From Wallemia ichthyophaga EXF-994 (taxonomy: Eukaryota; Basidiomycota; Wallemiomycetes; Wallemiales; Wallemiaceae): a stretch of DNA of 64,000 nucleotides. A model generated the notes under the pieces. It was not told the DNA's origin, ran no database searches, and saw only the letters and a list, made by a program, of their open reading frames with translations. The translations under genes and the position numbers were made by a program. How positions within the stretch are numbered: the first letter of the stretch is position 1; each line of letters begins with the position of its first letter. The stretch covers positions 62,001 through 126,000 of the forward strand of contig NW_008806276.1 of assembly GCF_000400465.1 (NCBI RefSeq), read 5' to 3'. Positions 1 through 8,010 of this stretch are shown here, in pieces.

Positions 1-249
1 CTGCTGAATTTGTCGTTCAACTGGAGCGACTCATTCCTGACACTAGCAATATCCCATTTAATGCTCTCATTCGATTTCCTATAATCTTCCAACAGGTACA
101 TGTATCCACCCATAGACGCAGCTACGAATCCAACGCAGAATCCAAGAACGCTGTGGGAGTGAGTGAGTGCGAGAATACACGCTGATCCACACCAACCCTC
201 CTCTGAATCCTCCTATTGGTTTCGTGGGCCGTAATTGCGCTGAATTCAT
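1..249 (-). CDS. Small single-pass membrane protein, C-terminus beyond the window edge
   Basis: Two exons on the minus strand: 249-197 and 150-1, the second running off the left edge. The 46-nt intron (151-196) starts GTTGGT and ends CACAG, and removing it gives one open frame. The product starts MNSAQLRPTKPIGGFRGG, then a glycine-rich hydrophobic stretch (VLGFCVGFVAASMGGYMYLL, about residues 19-38) and a charged helical tail with alternating Asn, Ser, Lys and Glu. A short N-terminus, one glycine-zipper-like membrane helix and a soluble tail suit a small organellar (perhaps mitochondrial) membrane protein, but no family was recognised. Its start codon is 24 bp from the divergent ARL2 start at 274, so the two must share a promoter. 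The start was chosen as the first Met giving a continuous spliced frame. Confidence 0.55.
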
Positions 250-273
250 CGTAGTTTCTTCCAAACGACGCTG

Positions 274-1060
274 ATGGGTGGGCGAGAAGACAGCCAGTAA
301 ACACAATCTAACAAATCAACAAATTAAAGGACTCCTATCGATTATTCGTAAACAGCGCTACAAATCACGTGAAATGCGTTTCCTATTCTTGTGCGTCGCT
401 GTGTTATCCGTTATCTGCTATCTAAGCACACAATAGAGGCTTAGACAACGCAGGGAAGACGACAATAATGAAACGCGTCAATGGCGAGGATATAACGTCT
501 ATTTCACCCACTTTAGGCTTCAATATCAAGACATTTATACATCGTGGCTATACGTTGAATGTTTGTGGGTTGCTGGTGTGTATTCGGTGTACCTTACTCA
601 TGGTACTCCTCTTCCAGGGGACGTCGGCGGTCAACGCACATTGCGCCCTTATTGGCGTAACTACTTTGAACAGAATGACGCGGTGGTTTGGGTGGTTGAT
701 TCATCGGATACGCTTAGAATGGATGATTGTCGGAATGAGCTGTTCGATCTACTCAGCGAGGATAGATTGGCTGGTACTACCATACTGATATTCGCAAACA
801 AGGTTGATATCCACGGTGCAATGAGTGTGGATGATATACGCAGCGCTCTCCAATTGGACAGCATAAAGAGCCACACCTGGAGAATACAGCCCTGCAGCGC
901 TGTGACGGGTGAGAACTTGTTACAAGGACTCGACTGGGCTGTCGGTGATTGCTCTAAACGCCTTTACTACTCTTCACAGCCAGATTTCACAGAATCGAGC
1001 GGAGATTTAACAAAAAACACTCAAGACACTCAAGAAACACCACCAAAGCTGTTTGGATGA
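274..1060 (+). CDS. ARL2: ARL2-type small GTPase
   Basis: Four exons: 274-277, 330-390, 437-564, 618-1060 (211 aa). ARL2 (yeast Cin4) acts with tubulin cofactors in tubulin folding and microtubule assembly. Visible motifs: N-terminal [12 protein letters not shown]-loop GLDNAGKTT, switch I around [18 protein letters not shown] switch [23 protein letters not shown] in the G4 position (most relatives have NKQD) and [15 protein letters not shown] for G5. The conserved Gly2 is created by splicing: exon 1 is only ATGG. Introns are 52, 46 and 53 nt. A tail of about 25 residues beyond the usual family end (after the GLDW region) is Ser/Thr/Asp-rich and looks lineage specific. Identification is firm; the 4-nt first exon rests on the MGLL match. 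Confidence 0.92.
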
Positions 1061-1084
1061 TTATCGAATGCATGTTTATCGTTT

Positions 1085-1488
1085 CTACCTCTTTGGCGCA
1101 GCCTCTTCTCCATATCTCAACAAACCATGCACACGCTTGCCATGCTGCACCCTCGGTCCCCAAGCCCTGAATTCCTTCTTGGGTTTTGGTTCGTGCGCGA
1201 ATGAATCCGGGTACTCGCCCTGTCTAAACTTCTCCAGGCACCACAACAAATACTTCCTATCCCTGGTAGACAAGCCCATTCTCTCAAAGTCGATGCTCCT
1301 GCGGGTAAACAGCTGCTCCCAGTTCTCTACCTTGCACTTGTCCTGTAGATTTCTACCAAATGAGCTGAGCAAGGTGTGTGTATCGGTGAATTTTCCTGGA
1401 TGGCGTGTAAGTGGGTGCAAAACCAAGCAAATCACCCACCTCTACCCGATGCTATCTGTCTACTGGCGTTTCTGATCAACGTCGTCAT
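1085..1488 (-). CDS. FYV4: Mitochondrial small-subunit ribosomal protein mS41 (Fyv4, IGR motif)
   Basis: Two exons on the minus strand: 1488-1446 and 1395-1085, 50-nt intron, 117 aa. Exon 1 encodes MTTLIRNASRQIAS, a short basic Ser/Arg-rich leader typical of mitochondrial import. The core carries the IGR-type motif: SSFGRNLQDKC, then a WEQLFTRRSIDFERMG block, LSTRDRKYLLWCLEKFRQG, as in Fyv4/mS41 proteins of the mitoribosomal small subunit. The basic tail ends GEEAAPKR. It lies tail-to-tail with ARL2 (25 bp between stop codons) and divergent from the next gene, with only 38 bp between start codons (1488 and 1527). The ORF can also be read without splicing from 1435, but that start lacks a leader. 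Family call is from the motif; function follows from the family. Confidence 0.75.
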
Positions 1489-1526
1489 CGTCGTCGTCGA
1501 GGTACAAGCCTTATATCCACACCACC

Positions 1527-2872
1527 ATGTCCCAACAAAACCAAGCTGTTATTCTAATCTCTTTCCCTGGCTCAACTGCCTACCAAGTCTATCAAGACCA
1601 GCGTGTCCCTCTCAGCGCCGGTGTCCTTGACCTAAGCCTTGTCAGTCTCAATTCCACCATCAACTACGACAACCCCACCGAGATATTCGACAGTCAAATG
1701 TCAGGCGGAACTGACTACTGGCTGGTGTTATCCATCAGGGGTGACGAGAAAGCGCACGCGTTCGAGCTAGCACTGCCATCAGGTATCCCTATAGACAGAA
1801 TAGGCGATTGTGGCTACAGCATCCCTTCGCCCACACTCCCTGATGCCTATATCGATATTGAACTCCCCGAGAAGCATTCAGACGAGGACAAGGAGAGCCT
1901 CGAGGTTATCCTCGGCTCCTACGCCAGTCTCCCCGTCCCACAAGCTCAGAGTGATTTGCGCGGCAAACTCTGTCTCGTCGATACCCAAGACGGCCAAATA
2001 TTAGGTTCGCTCGATGAGGCTCAGTCGGGCGCTCCCGTTGAAGACCCTTCACTGAGCGAGACGGGTAACGAAAAACACCCAGTCGTAGTCGATTTCCCTG
2101 ACCAGCCTGACGAATCCATCCGCGTATCTGCCGCTAAAGACCCCTCGCTGATGATTCGCAGCAGCAACTACGTCAGTCAGACCATTATCGGAGGTGGGTG
2201 GAGTCGAGCTGGTGTAGCAACGATGTACTAACACACTAACGCACACAGGCGGCAACCTCCTCGGAAAAGGGCTCGCAGCCGGCTCGCAAACCTTTGTTGC
2301 CAAGACCAAGACGGGCGAGAAACCGCTCGTGTTTTCGGAGAACTCGCGCAAGAACGCGGCGCGCGTGCACAAACTCACCGGTCAAGTAGCTAGTGTGTCG
2401 GCCAAGACGAGCGGTGTAATTGCCGACTCTGCGCGCGGTGTTGGCGCGTACGTCTCTGGTAAGGGCAAGAAAGACGACAAGGAGGATAAGAAGCCGGGTG
2501 AGTTTGTGTGGAGTGTGTTGCTCAACAACCAGCTAAAGTTACCCTTTAGGCTTCTTTAACAAGGCCTTCACGGCCGTAGATAACGTCTTCACGTCGGTAG
2601 AAGAGGCCAGCAAGACTTTCGTTAGCGATGCTTCCATGGCAGGGAGTGTTATGGCTGCTCATAAATACGGCCCAGACGCTGGCAAGGCCGTTAGAGGCGT
2701 CGGTGACTCGGTCCATAACGCCGCTATTGTCTACATTGACGTCAAGGGCGTGTCGAGAAAGGCACTCATCAAATCTGCTGGCAAAGGCGCCGTCTTTGGT
2801 GGTAAACAGAGCGCCGCACCTGCTAATACCGCCGATCCTTCGCCTTCGCCTTCTTTACCATCCAAGAATTAG
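1527..2872 (+). CDS. Senescence/spartin-associated domain protein
   Basis: Three exons: 1527-2193, 2249-2497, 2550-2872, with introns of 55 and 52 nt (an ACTAAC-type branch site is visible before the first acceptor). About 412 aa. The N-terminal half is acidic and Ser/Pro-rich with an apparent beta-rich region (LVLSIRGDEKAHAFELAL). From about residue 215 the spliced frame gives the senescence domain shared by spartin (SPG20) and plant ERD7: a Gly-rich start (IIGGGNLLGKGLAAGSQTF), a Lys-rich linker (GKGKKDDKEDKKPG) and Ala/Gly/Val-rich helices (VMAAHKYGPDAGKAVRGVGD). Family members associate with lipid droplets and membranes; that role here is inferred. ACCACC precedes the ATG. The Met at 1527 is the first in frame. 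Confidence 0.78.
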
Positions 2873-3068
2873 ATATCTTTACGAGTTTTGTATCATGACC
2901 AATATTACCTAGATGCCATGCGGTATAGCACAATTCCTAAGAAAATCAGGCTGTTTGAATAATGATACACACGTTCAAGACTGGAAGAGCTGATAATGTA
3001 CAAAGCATAATACATGATTGTGATACCGTATGTTATTTGCGTCTAGGTGTATGTGAAGGCTATGAGGG

Positions 3069-3776
3069 CTACTTGTCTACCGGAGAAGAGTATACTAGTT
3101 GTACGTGTTGTCCTGTTTCCATGTCTGTGCTTTCTATCCGTCTATCCTCTCTGGTGAGCACAAGTCCCCAGCAGCTACACATGTTAGCTGTGTATCGAGA
3201 ATAAGAATGCTACAACTTACATATATCCAATGAGCGTAGAGATGAAGCAAAACTGCTTTCGTCAGCGAATAAGATCACAACAAAGCACTCCTCACAAGAA
3301 CAGCTAAATCGAGAAGAACGTTGAGCAGGGTTGATGTAGAATTGTTCAAGGCTGGTGGTAGGAAGAATGCTGAGCTGTTTATTAGACGCCATTGAGCAGT
3401 TGAATCACCGCACCAATCAAGCCACCGAGTTGATCAACAGCAGCAGCAGCAGCAGGATCAGCATCAGCATTAACAACATTTGCAATCTCAATCATTTACA
3501 ACGTTGGCTGCTCCACTTGAAGACATCCCTTTACAAACTCAACCGACATCTCGCAGTCACATCCGGTGCTTCAGGCACCTTATCGACTGATTCTTGTGAC
3601 AGATTAAATTAGCCTGAGCTTGAGCTTGAGTTTCAAGTTGAATTAATTACGATAGAATTTACAGTAAAAGTTGAAAGTAACTTCTGTGCTCCCTCATTCA
3701 TTCAAATCCTACCCTCATAGCACCCTTTCCACTCGCTTACCATTTTTACGCCTCGTGATCTTGAGGCGCGAGACAT
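3069..3776 (-). CDS. Uncharacterised spliced membrane protein, paralogue A
   Basis: Not recognised; found by comparing this strip with 15525-16215. The 3' exons are clear: 3495-3414, 3369-3296, 3252-3221, 3174-3069, with introns of 44, 43 and 46 nt kept in the second copy at matching positions and phases. They encode a hydrophobic stretch (TLLNVLLDLAVLFCFISTLIGYICWGL, split by two introns) followed by a charged tail ending YSSPVDK. Differences between copies include silent ones in LLNVLLDLAVL, a coding signature. Upstream, a block beginning ATG TCT CGC at 3776 (MSRASRSRG) and a block reading DKVPEAP are also conserved and probably belong to 5' exons, but their splice phases do not close by hand. 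The call to start at 3776 is tentative; the secure minimum is 3069-3495. Probably one or two membrane helices; function unknown. Confidence 0.5.
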
Positions 3777-4189
3777 TCAGCGGATTGATGCAGCGGCTTG
3801 AAACAACGGAGATAGCGATTTATGGAAAATTATGCTTATGGTCAGGAGGCGTATCAGCTAGAGTACTTCAAGACGCTTCATTCGAGTAGCTAGAGATGGA
3901 AGACAGGATTGAATGCTCATAGTGTAACTGAATCAGTGTTACATTCGGCATCCTGATCACCTATTATAAATCGTCCTTCCTGCCCTCTCCATGACTTAAT
4001 TTCACTGCTACCATCGCCCAGATGCAATCGATTATGTTGATTCTACAGCAATTAGACGCACCACGAGAAGGCCATTTTGATCTGCTTTCACTCCACTCTA
4101 CTCAAAGGATGTACCCATTTCGACACTGACAAGCTCGCGTCGATATACTGCGCCTCCTTTGACGCGAAGTATCATTCCTTGGTCGAGTG

Positions 4190-4197
4190 TATAAATA
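4190..4197 (+). promoter_or_regulatory. TATA box of repeat-peptide precursor gene A
   Basis: TATAAATA lies 48 bp upstream of the ATG at 4245 and is kept in unit B at 16774-16781. The spacing suits a TATA-driven, regulated promoter. No other element was assigned. Confidence 0.5.
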
Positions 4198-4244
4198 AGG
4201 CTGTTCTTTTTCACTATCTCTCATCCCGCTTCTGCCACTTAAGT

Positions 4245-4616
4245 ATGAAGTTTCCAGTCACTTTAGTTCTATTAGTCGCTGTTCTTTGTTGTCTTGTCGA
4301 AGCAGCCAAGCGCCGGGGGTACAATAGAGGCATCCTCGACAAGAAAGGTATGATGCAAAAGAGAGGTATCCTCGGTAAGAAGGAATTTGGCAAGAGATAC
4401 ATCCTCGATAAGAGCGAATACGTCAAGAGAGGCGGATTGACTGATATCCTGGACAAGAGAGATATCTACCGCAGACAAGAAAATAATTACGACTTCGACG
4501 AACTGACAGACATGAAGAGGGGTATCCTCAGTCGTCAAGATAACGATGACCTCGAGGAACTTTCAGCCATCAAGAGAGAGATTCTCAAGCGTCAAGATGA
4601 TGAAACGCTCGAATGA
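4245..4616 (+). CDS. Secreted Kex2-type repeat-peptide precursor, copy A
   Basis: 123 aa, single exon. Residues 1-20 (MKFPVTLVLLVAVLCCLVEA) form a signal peptide. The rest is hydrophilic and cut into short segments by Lys-Arg pairs, the site of the Golgi protease Kex2: at least seven KR sites. Segments share a core [G/Y/D/E]-I-L-x-[K/R]: RGILDK, RGILGK, RYILDK, TDILDK, RGILSR, REILKR. The C-terminal half holds a second repeat: RQEN..DELTDMKR, RQDNDDLEELSAIKR, RQDDETLE. No cysteine follows the signal peptide. Such layout matches kexin-processed repeat peptides of fungi (pheromone-like, repellent-like or RiPP precursors); which of these it is cannot be read from sequence. An in-frame upstream Met at 4077 was rejected because the signal peptide and the TATA box at 4190 place the start at 4245. 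Confidence 0.7.
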   Translation: MKFPVTLVLLVAVLCCLVEAAKRRGYNRGILDKKGMMQKRGILGKKEFGKRYILDKSEYVKRGGLTDILDKRDIYRRQENNYDFDELTDMKRGILSRQDNDDLEELSAIKREILKRQDDETLE

Positions 4617-4801
4617 CTAGCTATTGGGTAAATATCAGGTCCACTCGCCATATTTTTAATATGATTCTCTGAATTCACGATTGTATGTTTTAGAAATAAA
4701 TGTTGTTTACTGTAATTAATGAAAGACATTAAAGATATCAGAGGGGTATATAAATAATCTAAAAGAGTGCAATAGCACTGACCGGACTCGCCTTGAAGGC
4801 G

Positions 4802-5119
4802 TCAGTACGAGAGCGAGTATTGATTAGTGTGTTTGAAATCATAGACCATTACGCTGAGCTCGTAGATGTAGTCGTTGAGGTCGTCGCGCTCCTGCTTCAA
4901 TTGCTTGTTGAAACTTCTCAAGTACTCAACTTCAGCTTTCAAGGAGGATTGCAAGCGTTGACGTTCGCCGTGCCGAGTATTGCAGCAGAGATGCAGAGAC
5001 TCCGCCTCATTCTTAGTAATTTCTGAGCCAGAGACATCGCGTACAATGTCTATTCCTGTTAGCAAGTGCTGATATAGATCACAATCAATCGTCTTACTTT
5101 TCTCGCTTTTTTGGATCAT
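4802..5119 (-). CDS. Small coiled-coil protein, copy A
   Basis: 105 aa if unspliced. A stretch on the minus strand at 5097-5056 has GTAAGA at its start and CTAACAG at its end and is 42 nt, so it could be removed in frame, leaving 91 aa. Residues about 55-90 are heptad-like and rich in Leu, Lys, Glu and Arg (LRSFNKQLKQERDDLNDYIY), predicting a coiled coil. This may be a trimmed relic of a bZIP or similar dimerising protein, but no DNA-binding basic region is seen. It is convergent with the peptide precursor and identical in unit B. Unrecognised; it may not be functional. Confidence 0.4.
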   Translation of the reverse strand: MIQKSEKSKTIDCDLYQHLLTGIDIVRDVSGSEITKNEAESLHLCCNTRHGERQRLQSSLKAEVEYLRSFNKQLKQERDDLNDYIYELSVMVYDFKHTNQYSLSY

Positions 5120-5363
5120 TTATGCAGTGAGGATATAAGAGGAGAAGAAACTGAGTAGACTCTGCACGGACTGCGTGGTCCCGCTCGGAATCCGCTCATA
5201 CGAATCTAGGGTGGTGAAAATCCGTGCCTGGAAACATCACAAGTATGTTTCCGGTAACAGTCGATGTTAAGCCTTCCTCAAACACTTGCAGATAAATGTT
5301 CAAGTAATATTGCGTGTATTATCTATCAACATCTCTATCAAGCTACTTATTACGAAGACATGA

Positions 5364-5704
5364 TCAGCTATCCTGCCTCTCGAGCTCATCTAGTACCTTG
5401 TACGCTCCCTTCTCTTCCAATGCCTTGATGAAAAGGATCCGTGCCATCTCGTCGTCCCCGAAGCGATGGAGCTTAAGCACCTCATTTCGGTAGTCAGGCC
5501 TAACTCCGAAAAGAGCGTGTGCAGCTGTATCCGTATCCAGCGAGAAGTTTGCGTTTGAGTGGGAGCGTGAATAACTACCAAAAGCACTCTTGATGTCGAG
5601 CATGTCAGGTTGATCTTCTTCGATAGCAAAATTAAACTTACAGATACCGGAGCAGCAAGCACAGAGCCTAAAACTATCCCAGTAAAGGCTGCTGCAAGCT
5701 TCAT
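5364..5704 (-). CDS. Small secreted protein with acidic/aromatic C-terminus, copy A
   Basis: Two exons on the minus strand: 5704-5642 and 5588-5364; the 53-nt intron (5589-5641) begins GTAAGT, contains CTGAC and ends CAAG. The spliced product is 95 aa. Exon 1 is almost exactly a signal peptide (MKLAAAFTGIVLGSVLAAPVS). Exon 2 encodes SAFGSYSRSHSNANF, a segment GVRPDYRNEVLKLHRFGDD and a helical, charged C-terminus (ARILFIKALEEKGAYK, ending ERQDS). There is no cysteine in the mature part. The unspliced readings from 5816 and 5743 were set aside because neither gives a signal peptide joined to the acidic tail. Unrecognised; likely extracellular. Divergent from nothing close; it shares the strand of the 199-aa gene upstream. 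Confidence 0.6.
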
Positions 5705-5906
5705 GAGTTGAAGATGTGGCGGATGTAAGTTCTCGCTGAGCAAAAGCTCCCGAGGGGGAAGCTTTCGGGTAAAAGCATACGCTAGCTCTTCTAATAATTT
5801 TAAATGATGATGTCATTTAATAATTAGGAGCATAAAGAGTCGTAAATGGCTATCATTGTATTATCGTAAATATTGGCACATTTCAATTACATCAAAGAAT
5901 CAAATA

Positions 5907-6506
5907 TTATCCCCCGCATGTTCCGTGAATAAGGAATCTCGAAAACCCTTCAATGTTTGACCTACCTTCGAGAAATAACTGGCTACCTCCGCAGGGAGTT
6001 TTGCTCCAATTAATAGTCTTATCTGAGTGATGATTAAGCACGGCATATCCATGCCAACTATCGTCAAAGTTTTGCTTTATACATTTAGTAGATTCCTTCG
6101 GTTTCTCGTTTGTTAATTTTTGGTTCATCGCACTTGATATCTTTTCCAAATGTGGATACTTGGTACATGAATTTTCGACGTGGAATTTGTAAGTGTTGTC
6201 TGATATTGCCGTTTCAATCACATTACATCTATATGTATACCAATCATAGATGGCAATGCCACTGTCATACGCAGCTCTCAGACCAAATGACAAGATTCCG
6301 ATAGAGAACCAGATTGGAACCTGATGCGTTGGAGAGCTATTGACAGGCAAATATTTAGGAAAAACCACGCGCATACTTTGAGATATAGAGTAAAAAATAG
6401 AAACATTTTCGAATGTCAAGCATTCATTATGAATGAAGTAGTTAGTGATAAGCTTGAGAAATAATGCTGCGCAATTGATGGCTATGACTTTGTGAATCGT
6501 TACCAT
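5907..6506 (-). CDS. Uncharacterised secretory-pathway protein, copy A (divergent C-terminus)
   Basis: 199 aa, no intron needed. A hydrophobic N-terminus (residues about 5-24) could be a signal peptide or anchor; a second hydrophobic stretch lies at about 68-82 (IWFSIGILSFGLRAAYDSG). The C-terminal half has several Cys (YRCNVIE, ENSCTKYPH, STKCIKQ, TPCGGSQ, GTCGG) and motifs DDSWHGYAVL and CGGSQL. Three paralogues exist in the window. Copies B and C differ from this one almost only in the last about 65 residues, where roughly one base in seven changes, while the rest is near-identical. No family was recognised. The many aromatic residues and cysteines suggest an extracellular or lumenal domain. 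Confidence 0.6.
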   Translation of the reverse strand: MVTIHKVIAINCAALFLKLITNYFIHNECLTFENVSIFYSISQSMRVVFPKYLPVNSSPTHQVPIWFSIGILSFGLRAAYDSGIAIYDWYTYRCNVIETAISDNTYKFHVENSCTKYPHLEKISSAMNQKLTNEKPKESTKCIKQNFDDSWHGYAVLNHHSDKTINWSKTPCGGSQLFLEGRSNIEGFSRFLIHGTCGG

Positions 6507-6938
6507 ATGATGAGAGTTGAGAGGATAGGACGCGACAGTGGATAGGCTGCTCGAAAGATTTCAATAATGATAACATTTCGTCTTTGACATTAATTCTGAT
6601 TACTTACTGAACACCCACTTCCAACTCCCAAACCTCTAGATGAGACGCTTCAATTTTAAACTTAGAATTCCATAAACCGTAATTGTTTATTCAATTTACT
6701 TGAAGCTCCTCCGGCTGAAACTTTGTGTCATTTTGTCTACGACAACAGGAAACGCCCAATATTGAGACAATGACGCATTAAAGTACACGCCTTTTTATTT
6801 GTTTACAAGCTTCAGCCGAATCACTTGGCAGTTTCATTAAATGACGAGATGTGATGATAGAAGTGAGAAACATCAGCCCAGCTGGCTTTATAAGAAGCGC
6901 TATATCTTTCTTTCTTCTTCACAACTAAGAAAATTGAA

Positions 6939-7659
6939 ATGTACTTCAACAACGTCAAAGCTCTCGCCGTTCTCGCCTTTACTAGCGCCATCGTATTAGT
7001 AGCCGCTGCACCTAACCCAGCTGGCAACATCTCGTATCGCGGAGATGTAGGAGATGTCGGTCACAAGAATGAAAACTCTGAAAAGGGTGTGGATGCCAAG
7101 AACAACGATAATTACGACAAATACGATAAGCAAGACAAGGAATCTCACGAAGAGGCGCTCAAGAAGCACAGCAAAGAGGTCGAAAAGCAGAAAATGCTGA
7201 CGAAAGAAGCTGCCGAAAAGAACAAAGCAAATGACAAGGTTGGTAATGACGAAGCTTGCTGAAAATTGGCTTACACAGTAATAGAACCAGAAGACAGACG
7301 AGTACTGGAAGGGTGAGAAGAAAGATGACAACACGTACGACAACAAGTCTGGTAATAAGAAGCAAGACAATCAGTACGACACCAGTAAGAAACAAGATTC
7401 TGGCAAGCACGATACCGACATGAAACAAGAGCACTACAACGACAAAAAGCAAGACAATCACTACGACACCAGTAAGAAACAAGATTCTGGCAAGCACGAT
7501 ACCGACATGAAACAAGAGCACTACAACGACAAAAAGCAAGACAATCACTACGACACCAGTAAGAAACAAGATTCTGGCAAGCACGATACCGACATGAAAC
7601 AAGAACACGACAACGACAAGAAGCAAGACAATCATTACGATACCGACAAGAAAGACTAA
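6939..7659 (+). CDS. Secreted repetitive Lys/Asp/Gln-rich protein, 3-repeat allele A
   Basis: Two exons: 6939-7238 and 7285-7659 (the acceptor could also be 7290; both keep frame), about 224 aa. Residues 1-24 form a signal peptide ending in AAAPNP. The mature protein is almost entirely charged (DKYDKQDKESHEEALKKHSK). Exon 2 holds a 29-residue tandem repeat, core KKQDNHYDTSKKQDSGKHD, encoded by an 87-bp unit. Here the MKQEH-type unit occurs three times, the last cut short (YDTDKKD). No Cys in the repeats, no transmembrane segment after the signal. A TATA-like TTATAAG lies 44 bp upstream (6893-6899), followed by a CT-rich tract. Likely a secreted, disordered cell-surface or matrix protein; function unknown. 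Paralogues B and C differ in repeat number. Confidence 0.72.
7360..7656 (+). repeat. 87-bp in-frame tandem repeat, about 3 units
   Basis: A 29-codon unit with two slightly degenerate edge units. The first edge unit reads QDNQYDTS instead of QDNHYDTS and the last reads QEHDNDKK. The same array has 11 units in copy B and 2 in copy C. Confidence 0.9.
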
Positions 7660-8010
7660 GCTTCGATTGTTTGTTAAGCTTATTGTACACTGTGTTCATG
7701 AATGATTCTATCATTGAACAAAGATATTAATTTTGAGTATTCAGCAAGGTGCTTTGTTCTTTACCCCGATAGGGCCTCTCGCTTATCAAGCTATTCCAAA
7801 AATAAAATCTTACTTATCCCAGCTGAGTTTGAACCCTTCAAGTTTGTCTCCTTTGTTCCACACTCTCACTACCGTAATTGATCCCTAAATCCGTCTTATC
7901 CACCTTATTTAACACAAGATACTTGACATGGACAAGCGAGATATCTAAGCGACCGTGACTATCTACCTATACAGTAATTCAAGACCACATCTAGCTCAAA
8001 TAACATCGGG

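Noticed and set aside
4077-4244. Longer start for the peptide precursor at 4077 (56 extra residues)
   Set aside because: The added part is not conserved at its end between copies, has no leader character and would put the TATA box inside the coding region; the signal peptide starts at 4245.
4245-4616. Precursor as a mating-factor or known RiPP gene
   Set aside because: No CaaX end, no conserved pheromone core and no tailoring enzyme near it; calling a class would be invention.
5110-5300. Possible structured RNA around the GC-rich strip with short inverted repeats
   Set aside because: No tRNA-like or snoRNA boxes could be found and the pairing was weak by eye.
7270-7660. CRISPR-like array
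   Set aside because: The units are contiguous coding repeats with no spacers, and the genome is eukaryotic.
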